Shown piece after piece: positions 10,178 to 20,359 of a stretch of DNA of 64,000 nt (position 1 is the first letter of the stretch; every line of letters starts with the position of its first letter). The position numbers and the translations under genes were made by a program. Under the pieces are notes generated by a model that saw only the letters and a program-made list of their open reading frames with translations, did not search any database and had not been told where the DNA came from. Source of the DNA: Jaltomata sinuosa (Eukaryota; Streptophyta; Magnoliopsida; Solanales; Solanaceae); contig QJPP01001606.1 of the NCBI GenBank assembly GCA_003996215.1, positions 248,001-312,000 of the forward strand, read 5' to 3'.

Positions 10178-12164
10178 TACACCCTTCAAAGAGCCCCCTC
10201 AAATTCTTCTCTTATTTTGTTGCAGTGAAGGCACTACACTTTGTTAGTTGGATGTGGCTGGCACTCTATCTAGCATGTTGTTTTATTTTGGATATTGTGC
10301 CCTTGTCAGGCTTGTTTTTTATTTTTATTGTTGGATATTGATGTACCCTTTTCGGGTTTGTTTTTGTTAAGTTTACCCTCGTCGGGTTTGTTTGTTGATA
10401 TGGGTGAAGTTGATGGTTTAGGTTGCTAGTTTCTTTTCTTGTAGTTTTTTTGTTTTTCTTTTTATAGTAGGTGTGTTAGATGTTTTTGAGCCAGGGGAAG
10501 TCTGAGTACCTATTAATAGAGCTTGTCGGAGCTGGGAACACAGAATTGCATATGTCGATGTGTGAACCGCACGAGCTTCGCACATGCCCACTGTTGGCAT
10601 GTTTGTTGCACGTGCGATCCGCACTTTGGCATGTGTGAATCACATGTGCCTGTTGATTATGATGGTTGTGTTGATCTACTTTGTGTAGCCATACTGAATT
10701 AGATAGATAAATTGGCCTAATGATAGACTGAGTGACATCATTCTTAAGGGCAAAATTATCAACTTTTAAAGTTTTGGTTGCAATTGACTTGTTTGGTATT
10801 AATGAAGTAGTCTTACATGTTAAGTGAAATAGGCATAACCTTCCAAAATTTTTATGAAAAGTGCATGGCGAAGAATGATGCTTGTGAAAACCCTTTTATC
10901 TTTTTTGTGACTCTTAGCTCATTAGAGGTGATAATATAGAATGTCTCCTCTTTGTTCTTGTTTAAGAAGTTAAAATTGATCCTTCTTGAATAATTCACAT
11001 GCTATTGTGGTGAGGTTTAGTTGAATAATTCTTGTGCTTGCTTGTGTTAACTAGAACTTGCCCGGTTAGTCTTTGAAGATAGTCTTGATTACTTTTGGTT
11101 GGAGAAATGATCTTAGGCCTTCTTTGTGATTATCGAAGCCTACTTAGCCTTAAAATCCACCATTGCACTTAAATTGAATCATTAGTCACCCCTCTTTAGC
11201 CTAATATCTTTTCTTTGGCAACCTTGATACAAGCCTTAAGCCATTTTTGAACATGAGTCCCTCTCTTGAACCCGTCCCTCCTTGAACTCCACAAGTGTGA
11301 AATCAAGGCTAAAAGCCTAAGTTTGGGGGTTGATAAAGGTACCTTGGAAGAGTGCTAAATGACTAAATCATGGTTTGTTGCTTAATAAGAATTGCCAAAA
11401 AGAAGGAAGAAACAAAGCAAAATGAAAGGAAAAGAGGAAAGAAAAGAAAAGAAATGAATCCTCCAAGGTGAAGAAAATGATAAAAATTGGGGTTTCAAAT
11501 AAAAAGAAGTGAAATGGTGACTCGTGTTGAACGAAAATGAAAGAAATGGCCTTGGTTTCGAATTGAAAAAGTTGTGTAGAGTTTGAGGAGGATGTAGTCA
11601 TTTGAATCCAAATGCATATCCTACCCGTCCCCCATCCTACATTACAAACTTAGAAAAGCCCTTTGAGATCTCCGACTGATTGTATTTGAGCTAGCGGCGA
11701 ATGAAATTAAGGGCAAGCCTATGGTTGATACTTGTTGGTACTTGAAATTCTTTGTGAGTGTGAGTATTTGTATTTGTCCCTTGTGATCGTCTTTGTACAT
11801 AATGTGTTTTTGGGACTTTCGTTCTTGTGAGGGCATGCGAATTAGGATAGTTGGTGACATTGATAAACTCCGAAAATGAGTCAAATGAGCATGTTTTGGT
11901 AAGCTGGTAGTTTGAGTCACATCTCGAGGATTGGTTGCTGTCACTTGCATATTCTTATTGTGCCATTGCATCATTGAATTATGTTTTGAAACAAAGGTAA
12001 TGCTTAGAGTAAGTTATCATGTGATTGACTCATCGTTAGTACCAACCGAAGTCATACTTGGTGATTAAAATGAGTTTTCCTTGGCTTAAAGTGATGTCTT
12101 TGCAATTGTGTTTTGTGCCTCTTGAAATAGAATTTTTTGGTTGCTTGAGGACAAGCAATAGTTC
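10178..12164 (+). other. Long 3' untranslated region of the nested element
   Basis: Mostly T- and G-rich non-coding sequence with no recognisable protein. It includes a near-copy of the element's polypurine tract at 11318-11338 and a purine-rich block at 11400-11470. Short open frames on either strand have no family resemblance. Confidence 0.6.
11318..11338 (+). promoter_or_regulatory. Internal polypurine-tract-like site
   Basis: TAAGTTTGGGGGTTGATAA closely matches the terminal tract plus LTR start at 12165-12184 (CAAGTTTGGGGGTTTGATAAG), about 850 bases upstream. It could act as an extra priming site or be the trace of an earlier 3' end. Confidence 0.55.
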
Positions 12165-12177
12165 AAGTTTGGGGGTT
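12165..12177 (+). promoter_or_regulatory. Polypurine tract of the nested element
   Basis: AAGTTTGGGGGTT directly precedes the 3' LTR start TGATAAG and follows TTGAGGACAAGCAA, a sequence commonly found before plant LTRs of this type. Confidence 0.8.
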
Positions 12178-13512
12178 TGATAAGTCTGTATTCTACCTAC
12201 TTATTTAGCTAATATTATGCCTTTGCTAGTATAAAGTGGATAAATAGTGCAATTTGACACGAATTTCTTCTATTTTACAGGTTTCTATGTTTTAGAAGTG
12301 TTCGGGAAATATTCGAGTGAAAACAAGTCAAATGAGAGATAAAAGGAGATGTTGATCACTGACACCAAGTTACTCATCATGACTGTGAGAGTAAATCATG
12401 CAACCGCGATGCATAAGGAAGAAGTCAGAACTACGTGACTGCGAGGTTGAGACCACGCGAGTGCGTGGAGAGAAAATACAAAATCTCGCGATCGCGAAGC
12501 ATGATCACATGACCTCGATGAAAGCATCGTCAGGTGCAGGGCATATTTGGAAATTCCCATTTTTGGAAACCCCAATTGATACAAAAAACTCCTCAGCCAT
12601 TTTGGAAGCTATCTTTGGCTATTCTCACAACTTTTAGCAAGCTTGGAGAGCAAGTTCATCAACCAACGCCATAGGAGTGAAGATTTAAATGCTCTTTATT
12701 GTAAAATCCTTAGTTTCCATTCTTCAACTCTTGCTATTAATTGCTATTTTATTGGTGTAATTGTTGAATTGAGACTTGGGTTGTATTAGAGATAATGCTT
12801 AATTTGGGTTTTTAATTTTAAATCTTGTGCTTTCTCTTGATTTATCATTTGGGTCTATTGAATCCTCTATGCTTGAATCTATAGTTAATGGTTGCAAATA
12901 TTGACTTAGCTTACTAATTTGGGTTTTTGCTTGAGAGTGAATTTCCCTAAATTCGGGAAGATTCAATAGTAGGGATTTGGGGTTTTCACTCTAGACCAAG
13001 GCTAGAGATAGTTTGGTTGCCGGAAACTCCCATCTAAGAGTTGGGGTTAGAGATAACCCAACTCACCCAAGTAAATTGTTGGTTATTGCTTACTTGTGGT
13101 AGTTCGAGAGAACCCATGAGGATTGTTGCTTGATTGGTCGAAAGACAGTTAAGTGCACCCTTAGCAAAGACTACCCATGTGTTGATCGGGTGCAAGTATT
13201 GTGAATTGAATTCCCATTCCCAATTCTCGCTTGTTATCCTTGCTATGATAAATCAAGGTGAAAGCCATTGATCAACCTATTTTTTATTTTATTTTATTTT
13301 ATCTTTAGTTTTAGTCTAAAACCCCCTTATAGATATCTTTTCCCCTTTTTGTTAGTTGAACTTCAATAAGTTTCTTGGATTCTTTATTAGCTCGATCGCG
13401 ACTACATTGTTCTCTGTGGGTACGACCCTGACATCCATTGGGAATATAAATGTGTTTTGCTCTAACGATCGCCGTGACCTCTAACTTGGGGAGCACGATT
13501 TGAGCATTATCA
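12178..13512 (+). repeat. 3' LTR of the nested element
   Basis: 1335 bp, beginning TGATAAGTCTG and ending GCATTATCA (terminal inverted TGATAA/TTATCA). The first ~620 bases match 6147-6765, including the GCGATCGCGA word near 12485. A short open frame on either strand around 12400-12630 is shared by both LTRs and is a chance frame. Confidence 0.88.
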
Positions 13513-13766
13513 GTAGTGTAGGGAGCACTATAAATAACGCAAAATTTCATTATATATGACGAAGACATAATACCATTAGACAACTACTCTCTAATGGAAT
13601 TATCATGATTAACTATATAAAGTCAAAAGATAATATATTGGATCCACTTACAAAAGGCCTAACTAGAGAGGTAGTTGAAAGATCATCAAGGGGAATGGGT
13701 TTAAGGTCTAGGAAAAGTCATCATGAAGGTAACTCTACCTAGTGGACTGGAGATCCCAAGAGCTAA
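13513..13766 (+). pseudogene. Copia RNase H C-terminal part, after the nested element
   Basis: Directly continues the reading frame lost at 6146. Visible are RRHNTIRQLLSNGI, INYIKSKDNILDPLTKGL and a GMGLRS tail, the standard C-terminus of this Copia polyprotein. The stop TAA at 13764-13766 is probably the native one; an earlier TAG lies near 13739. The segment alone has no function. Confidence 0.88.
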
Positions 13767-14279
13767 GTTCAAAGAGAAAAAATAAAGTTATGATTGACGG
13801 TTCAACATTATCAAATAACTCAACTCATTCTTGTGATAAAGACAATGTTTAGAAATAAGGGTAAAGCTTTTAAGGCTTAAATCTTTTTAATGGTTTCTAA
13901 GTTTGCCAGGTATGACCAAATAGTTTATCTACAGGATTAAATGTTTAGAAAACACCTATGTAAGTGTGAAGTGTAAGCCACTTCAAGAAGAATGATGGTA
14001 AAGACCGATTCTATAAGAACTTATAAAACCATGCAGTGTTCATGGCTGAAACAAAACAGTGAGAACCATAAATAGTTAAAAGTTAGTTGTGTGACTTGTA
14101 TTTACTATTACAACAAAGTTTGACAGTTCAAAGATATCACATCTACCGATTGACCGAGTGCATCTGATATAAGTTCACTACGGAAAGTTAAAAGGAAAAC
14201 CTACTTATCAAGATGCAATTAATCTTTGCTTGTAGATCACACACTTGTCTGTATACTCTTTCATCTTATAGACATTTCC

Positions 14280-14294
14280 CATTTATGTGGGGAT
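14280..14294 (+). promoter_or_regulatory. Copia polypurine tract
   Basis: CATTTATGTGGGGAT lies directly before the LTR start TGTTGGG. This is the usual plus-strand primer site of Copia elements. Confidence 0.75.
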
Positions 14295-15227
14295 TGTTGG
14301 GTTTTATTAATGAAAAGTAAATGAAAAATGGAGGGAATAAAATTGGAGGGAAAAATAAAATTTTCTTTTTGCTTTTTGGAAGAAGCAAATGTATCACATT
14401 GGTGGAAGAAAGGAAATTTCAAGTGTTTATAATGAGAAACACTTCCTCATGGTCTTAAAGGGTTGATAAGAAGACAAGCCTTGTACCATTGTCGCTCGCT
14501 CGCTCGGCTCAACTTTGGCTTTGGCTTTGGATTTGAATATTTGAATTTGGATTTGGAAAAGATCGATCGAGAGATTATCTTTTTGGACAAAGTTTATTTA
14601 AACTTAATTATTTAAACCAAAATTCTAACCCAGAATATTTCTCCATGTGTGAGCCATACATCGACACCTGTGAAACATAGATGAAATGAACATCAAAAGG
14701 GTGCGTTCCTTCGACTCACTATTTTGTACATGCGTTGAGCTGTGATGGGACTTGCGACCCGCAAGTTATTATGTGCGAAACGCATGTGGTCCCGATGTAT
14801 CTAAAATAGTGTAACTTTTCTGAACTTTTGCTTCCTTTCTGAAGCAGTGCTTTTTGGCTTTAAATATATAATTATTCTTCAGATATAAAGTATGAATTTT
14901 AGTACATTTTGAGTACGGAAAAACACATGTATACTTCTACATTTCTTCTTCATAAATTCAAATGTGATTTACTACCATTGAGTGGTTTGCAGTTCAATAA
15001 AATTTGAGGTACTGCTATTACGTTGATGTTTAATCATTCCATCCTAGGAAGATATATTCCATCAACCTCGGGTACTTGAGGAAAATAATTTTCTTAAGGA
15101 CACACTGTGTATTCAGTGGGCTCAGTTTTCTCCTTCATCTCTTTTCTTAACTATTTTTTTGAAATAGTTTATGTTCTTGTTTCTACTTGGTTTTAAATTC
15201 AAATTTTTTATATCACCCAAATAATGA
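14295..15227 (+). repeat. Copia 3' LTR
   Basis: Begins TGTTGGGTTTTATT just after the polypurine tract and ends near ATCACCCAAATAATGA, matching the 5' LTR end at 2349. An AT-rich TAAATATATAA stretch near 14860 is a possible TATA element. It is the only full copy of this LTR in the window (about 930 bp). The right end is mutated, so the last base is approximate. Confidence 0.8.
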
Positions 15228-17067
15228 AATAATCATAAATCAAATTAAATAAAATAACCTAAACTATTTTTGCATATATGAGAGAAGCCTTCAATTCGTC
15301 CCTTCATACACAGATAAATAAGATCAGAGCGATGAGAAAGAAAAAGAGAGAGAAATACCAGAGTGAAAGATGTAGAAGACATGATATTAGGGACGGATAA
15401 ATATCAAGCCTGAAAAGGTTGTGCTACATATCTATTTAGTTGCAGAATGAAAAGACATGTACAAATAGATAATAGAAAGTCCAATATATCCTTAGCTTTA
15501 AATTTATTAATGTGAAATAGCCACATTGGAATCAAGCTCTTTCTAAAGTATAGTAAAAATACAGTGTTGATTTCTGATCAATCAATCTACAAGAGATGTC
15601 TTTTATGTACATTTTCTACTTGTAGATGTCCTTTTAATTTCTGCGTTAAAATAGAAGTCTTGGTAGAGGAAATATGGGTGAAGGAAAGTTTTATTACCAA
15701 GTTAATAAATGAATGGGCTGCACATGGGAGACGCGGTGTTATCCAATATCGCTTTGTTGAAATTTTTTATGAATCATAATACAAGTATTACGATAAACTA
15801 AGTAATAACATATAGGTAAAAGAATAGATAACACCATTCGACCAAAAATGCTTCTTCGTTCATTGGTTGAGCGTGTAATTTGGCTTATAGTTATAGATAT
15901 CCAAATTATAAATCTCAACCTCGACATTTGGTTTTGCAGATATTCAGGAAAGATCTCTGTAGACATTAATATTTTGTGAAGTTCTACAAGAAGACTCAAA
16001 TCTTGCTAGGTTTCTTGGAGGCTACTCTACCCTAAATTCTAGCTTGGAGGCTACTCTATCCTACATCCTAAATCACATTCATTTAAAGGTTAACATATTC
16101 CATTCAAGAGACATCTCAAATATCCCATAAACTCCTGAGATATTCACAAAGAGATCAAGATATCAAATATCGCCTTTCTCAAAGTCTGCCCAATGTTCCT
16201 CGCAACCAAATATATTGTAAGGAGGTCCTATATATATGCTACTTATGGCCCTCGAATCACGATGAAAATTCAGAGAGAAGAATCAAGGAAGGAACATAAT
16301 TGTACTTACACTATTTATTAATAAAATATTATTATTTCTTCATATTTTGTTTGTGGTTAAAATTTATTTTTCATAAATCAAAATTTATTGCAAACAAATT
16401 GCCATACCCAATGAACAAAACTCTATCAAGAATGTATGATGGACATTATAACAATTACAATCTTTTGGTTTCACAGTGTTTGAGATGTTTGGAATTACAA
16501 CGTGGATAATAAATGCATAAATATCACAACATGGTTTCACAGTGTATGAGTTCATGATACTTTTAAATTTGAATTTATTGCAATTAAAGTATCAAGTTAA
16601 TACTTTTATTCTAGTCTTCAAAAGATTAAATATCTTGACAAGTCTTGAAGCTGGGACAATTTGTGAACAACAAAATTTAATTGAATGTTAATTCAGATTA
16701 TATTACATGCATAATATATTAGTTCAAATAAATATTATGGATAAATATAATTGAATTAATTATTTAAGTTCAGTAAATATAGATTCAATTGAAATTCAAT
16801 TTTTGTTGGGATAGCCCTATTCGGTCGCAAATGATGAGCCCACATTGCTAAGTTCAAGATGTCATCTTATTTTAGAGGCCCAATTTGATGTCACATGTCA
16901 AATGACATGGCACGCCAAGTCAAATGAAGGAGACAATATAATCATGTCATATGTCAAAATAACATAACATTCCACGCCAAATCCAAGGCTAATGAAAAGA
17001 TGCCACATGTACAAGTGATATGTTTAGACTAATCAAATATGAACACGTCACTTAAATCTGATTGGCC
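15228..17067. other. AT-rich DNA between elements, no gene recognised
   Basis: No frame longer than about 85 codons and none resembling a known family. The part near 16230-16330 (TATATATATGC, then an AGAGAGAAGAATCAAGGAAGG leader-like run) looks like an LTR promoter and transcript start of a further, unidentified retroelement, and 16830-17060 contains repeated CACGCCAAGTCAAATG-type words. I cannot fix element borders. Confidence 0.4.
16014..16071. repeat. 29-bp tandem duplication
   Basis: CTTGGAGGCTACTCTACCC occurs at 16014 and again, with one change, at 16043. The two 29-bp units are adjacent. Confidence 0.8.
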
Positions 17068-17742
17068 TGTAATGACCCTTCTAGTCATTCTCACATTTTT
17101 ATCTTCTTTGCATTATTAGAGTGTTTCTGTAGTGGCCCCAAGTTATTTATAGCTTGCTGGAATCAGTGGTTTGCCCTGGCTATTCGTTCGATCATTATGA
17201 CCATTTTTCTGTTTTAAAGCTTTAACTTAGGAAATTATTGACTTCGGTAAATATTCTTGATAAACATGCTCAAAATCAAATTTTAACAGTTTTGTTAGCT
17301 CCGGAGCATGGATTTTGGTCTAGTTGGACTCTTGGCCGGGGTCTAGGAGCTTTCGATTTGGTTTCATCTCGCTTTCTGAGATTTCAGGTCAGTTAGAGTT
17401 AGAAGTTTGACTTTGGTCAACTTTTGATGATCGGAGCATCAGATTCAAAATTTGACAGTTCCATTAGCTCTAGAATGTCGAGTTTGGGTGAGGTAGGTGG
17501 TTGGTTCAGGTTTTGGGTGAGCCGAGCTCATTTTGGGTGTTTGGTTGGAAATTGCAAGTGTTGACATGGGTAAACATTCCTTCGAAATAACCTCATATGG
17601 AAGTTTTATTGATTTCGTTGAGTCTGGAACATTGTTTCTACTCTAGTTACATGTTCGGTTTGTGAATATCAGGTTTTGATTGTGCTCGGAACCTCCCGTG
17701 GGATTATCTCGTATTGCTGGTATTTTTGTAGCAGAGCAATGC

Positions 17743-17940
17743 TTAGCGCGATCGCGCTAGAGCACCGTTATTGCGCCATTGGTGCTTTCCCTCTTTAGCG
17801 CTATCACACAGGGGCACCATGATAATGAAGGTGCCTTGTTCCTCCTTCAGCGTGATCATTGCTAGGGGAGCACGATCGCGCCAGTGCGTTGCCACCTCCT
17901 TTAGCGCGATTACGCTAGGCCACCGCGATAGACCTAGTCT
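17743..17940. repeat. GCGCGATCGCGC-type palindromic words in U3
   Basis: Variants recur near 17747 (AGCGCGATCGCGCTAG), 17797, 17843, 17870 (CACGATCGCGCCAG), 17904 (AGCGCGATTACGCTAG) and 17922. Spacers share GGCACC- and CCTCCTTTAGCG-like words, suggesting degenerate units of about 35-45 bases. The cluster ends about ten bases before the TATA box. Confidence 0.75.
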
Positions 17941-17951
17941 GCAACCTGTAA

Positions 17952-17960
17952 TATAAAAGG
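17952..17960 (+). promoter_or_regulatory. TATA box of the Gypsy LTR
   Basis: TATAAAAGG at the end of the palindrome cluster, followed by a C- and T-rich leader. The position about 890 bases into the LTR fits a U3/R border. Activity is not shown. Confidence 0.6.
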
Positions 17961-20312
17961 CCCCTTCCTCAAAATTTCCAGCCATTTCCTCCTTGCTTTC
18001 TCACCCTAAAACCTTTACCCCTAACCTGAAAGTTCCTCCAAATCATTTTCCAACCATTGGAGGTGATCTATTCGCTTTGGTGAGTTCCCTTTCCCCAATT
18101 TCTTCTTAACCTTGGACAAAACTCCATTAAAGCTCCTTATCTTAGCTTGGGGTTGTCTCCCTTGTTGTAGCTGATTGTTGGGCCTACTTGTTTGTCGAGA
18201 CGCATATTTCACCTTGTAGACCTTGTTCCCTTCCTCCGTGGTAAGTAATTCCCCGCGTTTAATCTTGATTTTTGTTAAGTTTTCGCATGCTATCTCCCTC
18301 TTCTTCTCCGGGCTGTTTTAGGCCCTTTCCTTGCCGAATTGTTCCAAATTTTGGGGCATGAGTTCCTGGTAACGTTGGGGTTATTATAGTATTTTTGTTT
18401 CCAATTTTGGGTTGTGGGGCCCACGAGCCTACTTTTGACCCAGATTTTGACCCGGCTAAACTTTTAGCAATATGTGTATCATTAGCTTTGTTTTAATATG
18501 TAGATTACGTTCTTGATAGTGTGTTAGCTGTTCGAAGCTTTTTGAAGCAGTTTGGGCTTGGGCGTTGGCTTCCCAACAAATTTTTCATCGGATGCCAGGT
18601 AAGTTACAATTTCCCTACCTTAGACTTTGTGTATATAGGTTATAATTTTAGTATTTAGCATCTTTGGATTGGGTTTACTAGGTTGGCACCCCAGACCTTG
18701 TCCGCTTTCTTTCTGTCCCTTTCATTTTGTACGTTCACTTTAGTATTTGATTTCATTATGTAGTATTACCCTTGTGGCCCTGTGTGGCCTTGTATTTTCC
18801 TCTGGACTATAAATGTGGGATAATTAGGAAATGTCCTTGAGTCCTGGACACCGATTTACTATTTTGAACTGTTTATCTGTGCTGTAGAGTGGAATGAGCC
18901 TGTGCAGGTCCAGTAGGTTGATTGTGAGCTGCTGATTGTGTTCGAGCATAGCATCATTATCATGAAAAAGGGTTTTTATATTGATTTTTCTACTACTATG
19001 GTTGCGGGCCTGCTTATCACCAGTTTTCTAACATTGTATGGCTCTATAGGCCCATTTTCCGTGATAAATGGCTATGAATAGATTTAAACTGGTTTATGAA
19101 TCTTCTTGGAGTAAAAGATATTTATTATAAAATAATTTTCACACTGATTCTAGGCTCGGCTAGGCCAGAGTGATGGAAATAATTTACTACTGCTTTTGAC
19201 ACTATACTAGGCTCGGCTGGGCCAGAGCACTAGACTTGGATTTTTCCACTGATTTTAGACCTGGTTTGAGTTCAAGCACTTTATTTGAGATATTGAGAGT
19301 AGTATGTGGTCGTGGAGACCTCCATGGACCTCGTTGATCTGGACTAGGGGCTACGGACCGAGAGTGCCAGATGAGGGGTATACGGGGTAGTAAAGGTATA
19401 TGGGGGAAGCGTTCCATGGGTCCTACTTGATGCGCCAAAAGAGGTGCATACGGTACCACCTAGTTTCATCATATCATTTCATATCGTTCAATGTGTTCAG
19501 TTCCACCCTTGTTTGCTATTTTTTATGTGTACGCTCCGATAGTATGGAATGTCAGAGGGTTTGTTTTCACTTGTATGCGTTCCTCGGGTGTATGAGCGCC
19601 CGTTGGGACTGTTTGTAGAATTAGTTTATTCGCTATTATAGTAGTACCTATTCATATTATAGCTACTTGTGGGTTATTGTTCCATTATCCCTACTTTTTC
19701 AGTTGTATTTTCAAGCATGACTATATTTAGCTGCTTTCCCTTCTTCCCCTTTTAGTTGAGGTTACTGGTATACCATCATATTTTGCTTAAACTCTCTGTA
19801 TATATTGTTGTGGTAAGGATCCAGGTGCATTCTATATCCTTTCACCAGTGTTTCTGTGATATATCTTCTGTGGCTAGCATAGTAATCTTGTTTTCTTCCT
19901 GTCTTCCATTTGATTGCTAGCCTCCACGTGCTTCATCTATTTGCTTCTATGAATACTTTCTTCTTATCTGCTTTATATTAATTTATATCGTATATATGCT
20001 CAGTCATCCTATGATGCCTACTGGGTACCCGTTGCTTTACAATTGGTGCTCATACTACACTTCTGCATCTTTTGGTACAGATCCTAGTGTGAGCTATCGC
20101 CATTGATCGTGCGCAGACTCGTGCATTGCTTCTGATATCCGATATTGAGGGTGAGATTCTGGTGATTAGGTCTTGAGTTTTATCTCTTCTTTTGTACCAT
20201 GTACTCTTTTTGTTATTTAGAGACAATTGTATATTCTATTTTGTACCCTCTAATACTCTATATATTTAGTAGCGGCTCTTATACTATGATACCAGGTCGT
20301 GGGATAGTTTAG

Positions 20313-20313
<1 letters not shown>

Positions 20314-20357
<44 letters not shown>
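20314..20357. repeat. (CT)n(AT)n microsatellite
   Basis: About ten CT units followed by about eleven AT units at the truncated end of the LTR. The neighbouring solo LTR sits immediately beyond it. Confidence 0.95.
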
Positions 20358-20359
20358 CT

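Larger units (their letters stand above)
6147..13512 (+). mobile_element. Non-autonomous LTR element nested in the Copia RNase H
   Basis: Begins TGATAAG and ends TTATCA. It is flanked by GTAGG (6142-6146) and GTAGT (13513-13517), a 5-bp target duplication with one mismatch. The LTR is seen at both ends and a G-rich polypurine tract precedes the 3' copy. There is no reverse transcriptase or integrase; the only recognisable protein is a plant-specific 'putative plant transposon protein' relic. It looks like a large non-autonomous Gypsy derivative, perhaps of the Tat/Athila branch, judged only from the polypurine tract and ends. It is younger than the Copia copy it splits. Confidence 0.85.
1751..15227 (+). 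mobile_element. Ty1/Copia LTR retrotransposon, split by a nested element
   Basis: Order of parts: truncated 5' LTR (1751-2349), gag, zinc knuckle and protease, integrase, reverse transcriptase, RNase H, polypurine tract and 3' LTR (14295-15227). Integrase before reverse transcriptase is the Copia order. RNase H is interrupted at 6146 and resumes at 13513. All coding parts have stops and frameshifts, so this copy cannot make a polyprotein. The protein resembles the widespread TNT1-type plant family (Tork-like), an assignment from recognition only. No target duplication can be tested because the left LTR end is lost. Confidence 0.9.
17068..20357 (+). mobile_element. Gypsy LTR (TGTAATGACCC family), 3' end missing
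   Basis: Begins TGTAATGACCC and shares long stretches with the LTR at 28595-31966 and, inverted, with 20360-23381: for example GCTTTAACTTAGGAAATTATTGAC, the 'ACTAGGTTGGCACCCCAGACC' region near 18680 and ACTATGATACCAGGTCGTGGGAT near the end. The final ~200 bases present in its relatives are replaced by a CT/AT microsatellite. No internal region follows, so this is an LTR remnant. It has a TATA box at 17952 and palindromic words just upstream. Confidence 0.85.

Noticed and set aside
9868..10182. 104-codon minus-strand frame
   Set aside because: It is the antisense shadow of the acidic C-terminus of the ORF at 8898-10177.
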